64,000 bases of DNA from Blasia pusilla. Taxonomy: Eukaryota; Marchantiophyta; Marchantiopsida; Blasiales. Positions 59,511 through 64,000 of this stretch are shown here, piece after piece. Both the position numbers and the translations under genes were made by a program. A model generated the notes under the pieces. That model did no database searches and was not told the origin of the DNA. It saw nothing but the letters and a program-made list of their open reading frames with translations. Every line of letters begins with the position of its first letter. Position 1 is the stretch's first letter. The stretch covers positions 1-64,000 of the forward strand of contig CM114273.1 of the NCBI GenBank assembly GCA_050084515.1, read 5' to 3'.

Positions 59511-62429
59511 CTTGAACATTAATCTTTGTTATTGTGGAAGCGTATGTTTAGTAGGTCACGTTCTCAACGCTAATCTGCATCCAAACACGCACTCTGGTTA
59601 GTCAGGCCTTGGATCAATCAGCGGGCTAACTTTCCGAGTTCTGGTCTCGATCTCTCATCAAGCTCAACCTTCCTAGTTTCGCAGTTTACAACACATGCAA
59701 GTCTCGGAAGACTTGGGACAGACTTTCTGGTCGGTTTAGAAACCTTAAACGGCGTTTCGCGCCCGGTAGTTCCAACTGACTGATGGGCATCCAATGAATC
59801 CCTAGTCGAGACTCACACAAAATGAATCACCGGTCGGAATCCAAGTGTGGCATACAAAGTCCACTCCCTTGCATCAGGTTTGGGTTTCGAGTTTCGACGC
59901 CAAACTCCCGTTCCATCCCGTGCCCTTGAGATGTTGTTTGGTGCTTACAGTGGGGATTTGTGTTCCAAGACTTCTTGGAGAGACTCCTCCCTTACTAGTA
60001 CTTCTCGGGATCTCCGAGGTCCCCCTAACTTTAGGAAAAGACAGCCGGGCCCCTCAAATTGGCCCTCAACCCGATTGCTTTCACAGTCGTTTTTGGCCAA
60101 TATCTCATCCTATACTTATGCGTTTGCTGATAACTTTAGTGCGTTGGAAGCGCCACACAATAAGCTTTCCAACGTGGCCTTACTTGTCACAAACACATCT
60201 CAGAGATAAACGTTATGGTCCAAAATACAGTCAACTTCCCCAAGCGCTAGTTGCGTTCCAAAACTGGTTCTCACCTCTTTGGCAACCAACTTTCCAAGAC
60301 TCACCTCATCTCAAGTCTTGGTTCGCGTCTGGTCTAGGTTTCCTAGTTGCGACCACTAACGCATGAAACGCACAACTGTGTTTCGCGTTTCTTGTCTCAG
60401 ACTTTTCCAAGAGACCTTCCAAAAGCCTTTCCAAAGTGCAATCATCACACCGTGAGTCCACTTGAGTTCTGATGTTCCACTTGGCGTCTATTTGGTTTTG
60501 TTTGGTTATGACGATCGCGACATCAACTCTCTCCTATATTTTATGCATGCATAAAAGATAGGAGAGACTGAGGGAGTAGTACCAACTCCCCTTAGCCCTA
60601 TAAAGATGTCATATCTCTTCTTGGAGATGGGCCACTATAGCTAGAATTTTTTGACTAAAACTATCACTAGGGTCCTCATAGTCTTAGCTAGGGTAAATGA
60701 GCAGGGAAGCGCACTTTGCCTACCAGGGGATCCAACTCCGTACCTGCCTCCATCTTGGCAACTGCGCACATCCATTCGGAATCCTCTTGATCCTTGCCAA
60801 TGCCATAGGACTTAGAGGGTAGAGATGATGAATGGCACAATGTCTCACCCGTATCGCCCATCATCATGGTAATTCCCTCCTCAATGACTCACAATTTAGT
60901 GCATTCCATCAACCGCCCATCATCATGGTGATTCCCTCCTCAATGACTCACAATTTAGTGCATTCCATCAACAAAATTCTAGACTTCAACATCGGATTAC
61001 GTGGCGACATGATAATTCACTAGTGTACTCATTTCAATGAAATCGAGGTAAGAATATGGTACTACACATGTATTGCCACAAATTGCCTAGGCCTTAGTCA
61101 CTCCCGTGGCACGAATGGAGTACATGCCTTCAAACTCCCACTTGGCCCACTTATAATATCCATATGGAGTGTTGCAAAGCTTACATGAAAATGATATTGG
61201 GGGAGAAGAGACCTCTTCCCATCCCAATGAGATCCCCCGAACTCCCATTTAGCCCACTTACGAGACGCCACCTATCAAGGTGAGCTTGCACAAAAGATAA
61301 CTCGATAAGCGTTTAGAGCTCACACCGTCTGACCTGGACTGCACCTTTATCCAGTCGGCGAGCTCGTAGTGTCAGATCTTCCGACCTGTACCATGGGCTT
61401 TATCTAGTTGGCGAGTTTGGACGTTGGCCTGGGATGCCATCGATGGCATCGCGACAAAGTGGAGAGATCCTGTTGAAGTCAACCCACACAAATATCACGA
61501 TTCGCTCTTAGTAGCAGATTTGCTGACGTTGATTGGAAACGACATGAATATATCGAGTGTATCGAGCTTCAGTGCCTCCACGGATCGAATGATGCGGGAT
61601 AAGAAAATTCCAGACGACATGTTCCCTGATATATGCCTTTCGAGTGAATGACATAGGTGGAGTAATAAAACCGCTCCCTCCCCCTTCGATAAGACCCACG
61701 AGCCAAACGTCCACAAGAGGTATGCAACACACCTGAACGGATATTCCTGATGATTCAGAAACATTTCCACTGAAACCCAACAATAGTGGCCTTCTGCGAT
61801 GGTCGGAAGACATCGATCCTCGCATACTCGACCGAGTTTGACTCTTAAATCTGTTTCAACAACAGGTCGAGAATCGAAAACTGTGCGTAGCCACGATACT
61901 CGAAGCACTGTCGCTGTAAGTGCTCATAAATTGGCACCGTTATGAAATGATGGCAGTAGCGACATTTTCCAGTCCTAGTAATTGGCGTGCATGACAAGAC
62001 AGGAAATTAGAGCTTTATGAACAATGGAATTGAGACATGAGAATAGGAAACATGGGACAATGAGCGCTCTATAAAGATTGGAACCGAGAAGATAAGAAAG
62101 CATGTCGTACATGTCGAATTCAATCCGTAAAGTCGTAGGGTAATGAAAAACTGTGCAATGCACTAATTGGAGCGGTGACAAAATCTCATTGCCTGGACGA
62201 AATTTTCTTTTTCACTATGTGATCAGAGCAAGCTAGCCGATGCACGCATGAAACTCTTCACCTGGTTTTCATCACAATGCGATCTGGCAAGCTAGCCTAT
62301 GCACATATCTGAGAGTGACTCTGCAGAATTAGAGCATCTGCAAAATTGAGATTGCAGTCAGTAGCCTTGCTACCATAAAACCTTCCTCCCTTGAACACTG
62401 CTAGAGACTGGGGATACGTGCAGAAGTGA
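59511..62429. other. No supported gene
   Basis: Anonymous DNA. Seen: a near-perfect hairpin at about 60529-60566 with 18-bp arms and one mismatch around ATGC; a 59-bp tandem duplication at 60855-60972; and a 75-codon plus frame at 61424-61651 without recognised content. Frames of 120-173 codons at 59845-60366 overlap each other in two registers and look like chance frames. Confidence 0.5.
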
Positions 62430-63100
62430 AAGACAAACCATGTGAGAAGACGGACTCTCTCATACAGTGTACGATGTACTTCCAGGTATCAACCAAGAGA
62501 GTCTCTACAACATAATCGACCGTATCTGATTGGGATCCCCGACACAAAATAGGAGTTACCAGTTCTGCAGCTTTGGCCAGTGAATCCAGGCTACTGAACG
62601 TGATGAATGGATCTAGTGGTATCCGCCACGAATTTCGCTTTAGCGTGTTGCTCTTTGTGTTGTAACTTTCACAATAGTAACCAGTTGGGCGCAGGAGGTT
62701 TCACCCTCATCATCACTCGAGTTGCATCACTTTGATTTTGCTTCCCTCCTGATCTTTTGGTGCCTCAACAGGACCGCCCTCGACCTGAACTACAACTTTA
62801 GAAGGGTTCCCAACAAATAGATCTTCAGTTCTAGCGGTTCCGGACACCCATCCAGTAGAGTTCTTCCTCAAAGTTGCATTGAGGAAGAACTCCGCTCTCC
62901 CACTGCTTTTACTACGCTATCCACAAAGGATTTCTTCTTTTTCTCCCACCGGCAATCTCAGGGAGCTTCGTACACTGACAATCTCTTGAAGCTTTTTCGT
63001 CCAAGATTGGGAGAGCTTCATTGGCCTTCTTTTGGTCTGAGTAGTGCTCACCAACACTTTAGGACAGCGATGGGGTCCATAGTCTCCTGCTGCCTCCTTC
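62430..63100 (-). mobile_element. Minus-strand LINE 3' fragment, diverged
   Basis: The reverse complement of the LINE C-terminal region is recognisable in order: TCAACCAAGAgA...CTC, CTGATTGGGATCCCC, CTACTGAACGTG, GAGGTTTCACCCTCATC, GGTTCCCAACAAATAG and TCTTCAGTTCTA, TTTTTCGTCCAAGATT, then AGCGATGGGGTCCAT and TCTCCTGCTGCCTCC. This matches 28880 back to about 28230. It is older than copies 2-4 and carries no long open frame. Confidence 0.78.
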
Positions 63101-64000
63101 GGAGAGGGAGCATCGAATAACTTCCAAGCCTTTTGCCCGACTGACTACAGCGGCAAGATTTCGGGTTCCGGTAAAGCTATGAAAGTGGCTAATGGCGAAA
63201 CTGAACCGAGATTTCATCGAGTCTGCGATTCCACATCATTCCTATCAACCTTTATCAAATTGTCAGACTCCACATTCCTCACGGTGCACCTAATCGAGAG
63301 ATCTCGCTTCAGAATCAGTTGAAGTGCTCGGACTTCTCACCCAAGGCACATTTAACAAATTCTGCAACCTACGATTAGTACTAGAGTACAATCTTGAGCA
63401 CGGCTCGGTTTGGAATATGAAGCTTGCACGATAGACTCTGATCAGCAAAGCGCGAACGACTACAAGCTCCATTTCTCATTCAGAATCCATCAAACCGCCT
63501 TCTTTTGAGGAGGTGCCTGATCTTCAAAGGTTTCCTTATGGTTCGACCTTTCATTGCACCTGGCTAGACACTCTCCTAATCACAGGTGTTCCCACCAAAC
63601 CTTTCGGGTCTGCATTGTTGCTTCCTTGTGCTTTGCCCTACAGTGAAACTTCGGATCTTACCTTCTGACGTTAGTGCTCGGCTTTGTCTCGCTTTATGAA
63701 AGGAGCGGACGTCACCAGTGGACACGACATGGTTGAGATTTATCCTCCAAAACGCCATTTTTGGTATGAGGCAGAGTGCTAGTGACCACCCTCATAACCT
63801 TGATCCAGCTTCCTTTAGAGACGATGGATCATTGGTAGCGTAAAATCTATGGTCCGGGCTTGAAATCGAAATAGGCTCTCAGTCAAATTTATATTAAGGG
63901 TGAACATTGTGCGCTTAACTCGCTTATGCAACTAGGATTGTAGCTACGAAGGACTGCACTGCCAATTCCTCCGAAGTAGGAGCCAGTCTGATGTTGAAGG
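63101..64000. other. No supported gene
   Basis: May continue the diverged LINE fragment for a short distance, but I cannot align it. Only short frames are present. Confidence 0.45.

Noticed and set aside
59845-60366. 173- and 120-codon plus-strand frames as a gene
   Set aside because: They overlap in different registers, show no domain, and have no supporting splice or start context.

Overview
The window is eukaryotic nuclear DNA from a green-plant lineage. Its one recognisable host gene is a three-exon, chloroplast-targeted stearoyl-ACP desaturase with GT/AG introns. It opens with a hexamer array that grades into CCTAAA (TTTAGG-type) repeats in the C-rich orientation expected at the left end of a chromosome, so this looks like a telomere-to-subtelomere segment. 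Low gene density, many decayed retrotransposons and the presence of acyl-ACP desaturase suggest a streptophyte. A charophyte-grade alga is a reasonable guess, because Ty3/gypsy elements carrying DNA methyltransferases have been reported from charophytes, but the sequence alone does not fix the species.

Layout: 1-2487 telomere-like arrays. 2488-9240 mostly anonymous sequence with small duplications and one possible membrane-protein exon. 9243-11290 stacked LTR-like repeats. 11920-13110 a 205-bp tandem array. 13190-13500 a TATA-bearing LTR-like repeat. 14077-14210 hairpins. 14278-24100 Ty3/gypsy element E1 (+). 24640-29060 a LINE (+), followed to 31583 by truncated copies of its 3' end and long (TC)n tracts. 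33579-35590 the desaturase gene (-). 35612-40015 AT-rich, geneless. 40016-49048 element E2 (-), the best preserved. 49430-50480 a 79-bp tandem array. 52272-59170 element E3 (+), heavily decayed and with a nested LTR-like insertion. 59175-59510 a fourth fragment E4 (-). 62430-63100 a minus-strand LINE remnant.

The remarkable system is the E1/E2/E3 family. All three copies have the order gag, CCHC knuckle, aspartic protease, a conserved linker, a DNMT3-like cytosine-5 methyltransferase, reverse transcriptase, RNase H and integrase. In E1 and E2, where the 3' end survives, the integrase ends in a PHD zinc finger instead of the chromodomain usual in chromoviruses. The element thus carries both a DNA-methylation writer and a putative histone-tail reader. 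The methyltransferase has motifs I, IV (PCQ), VI (ENV) and a C-terminal LGQ block in E1 and E2, and has lost ENV in E3. All copies are interrupted by stops. Many stops are TAG where a sister copy has a glutamine codon, which fits deamination of methylated CAG sites. Methyltransferase-bearing retrotransposons have precedent in dinoflagellates and charophytes; the integrase-PHD combination is the part I do not recognise as described.
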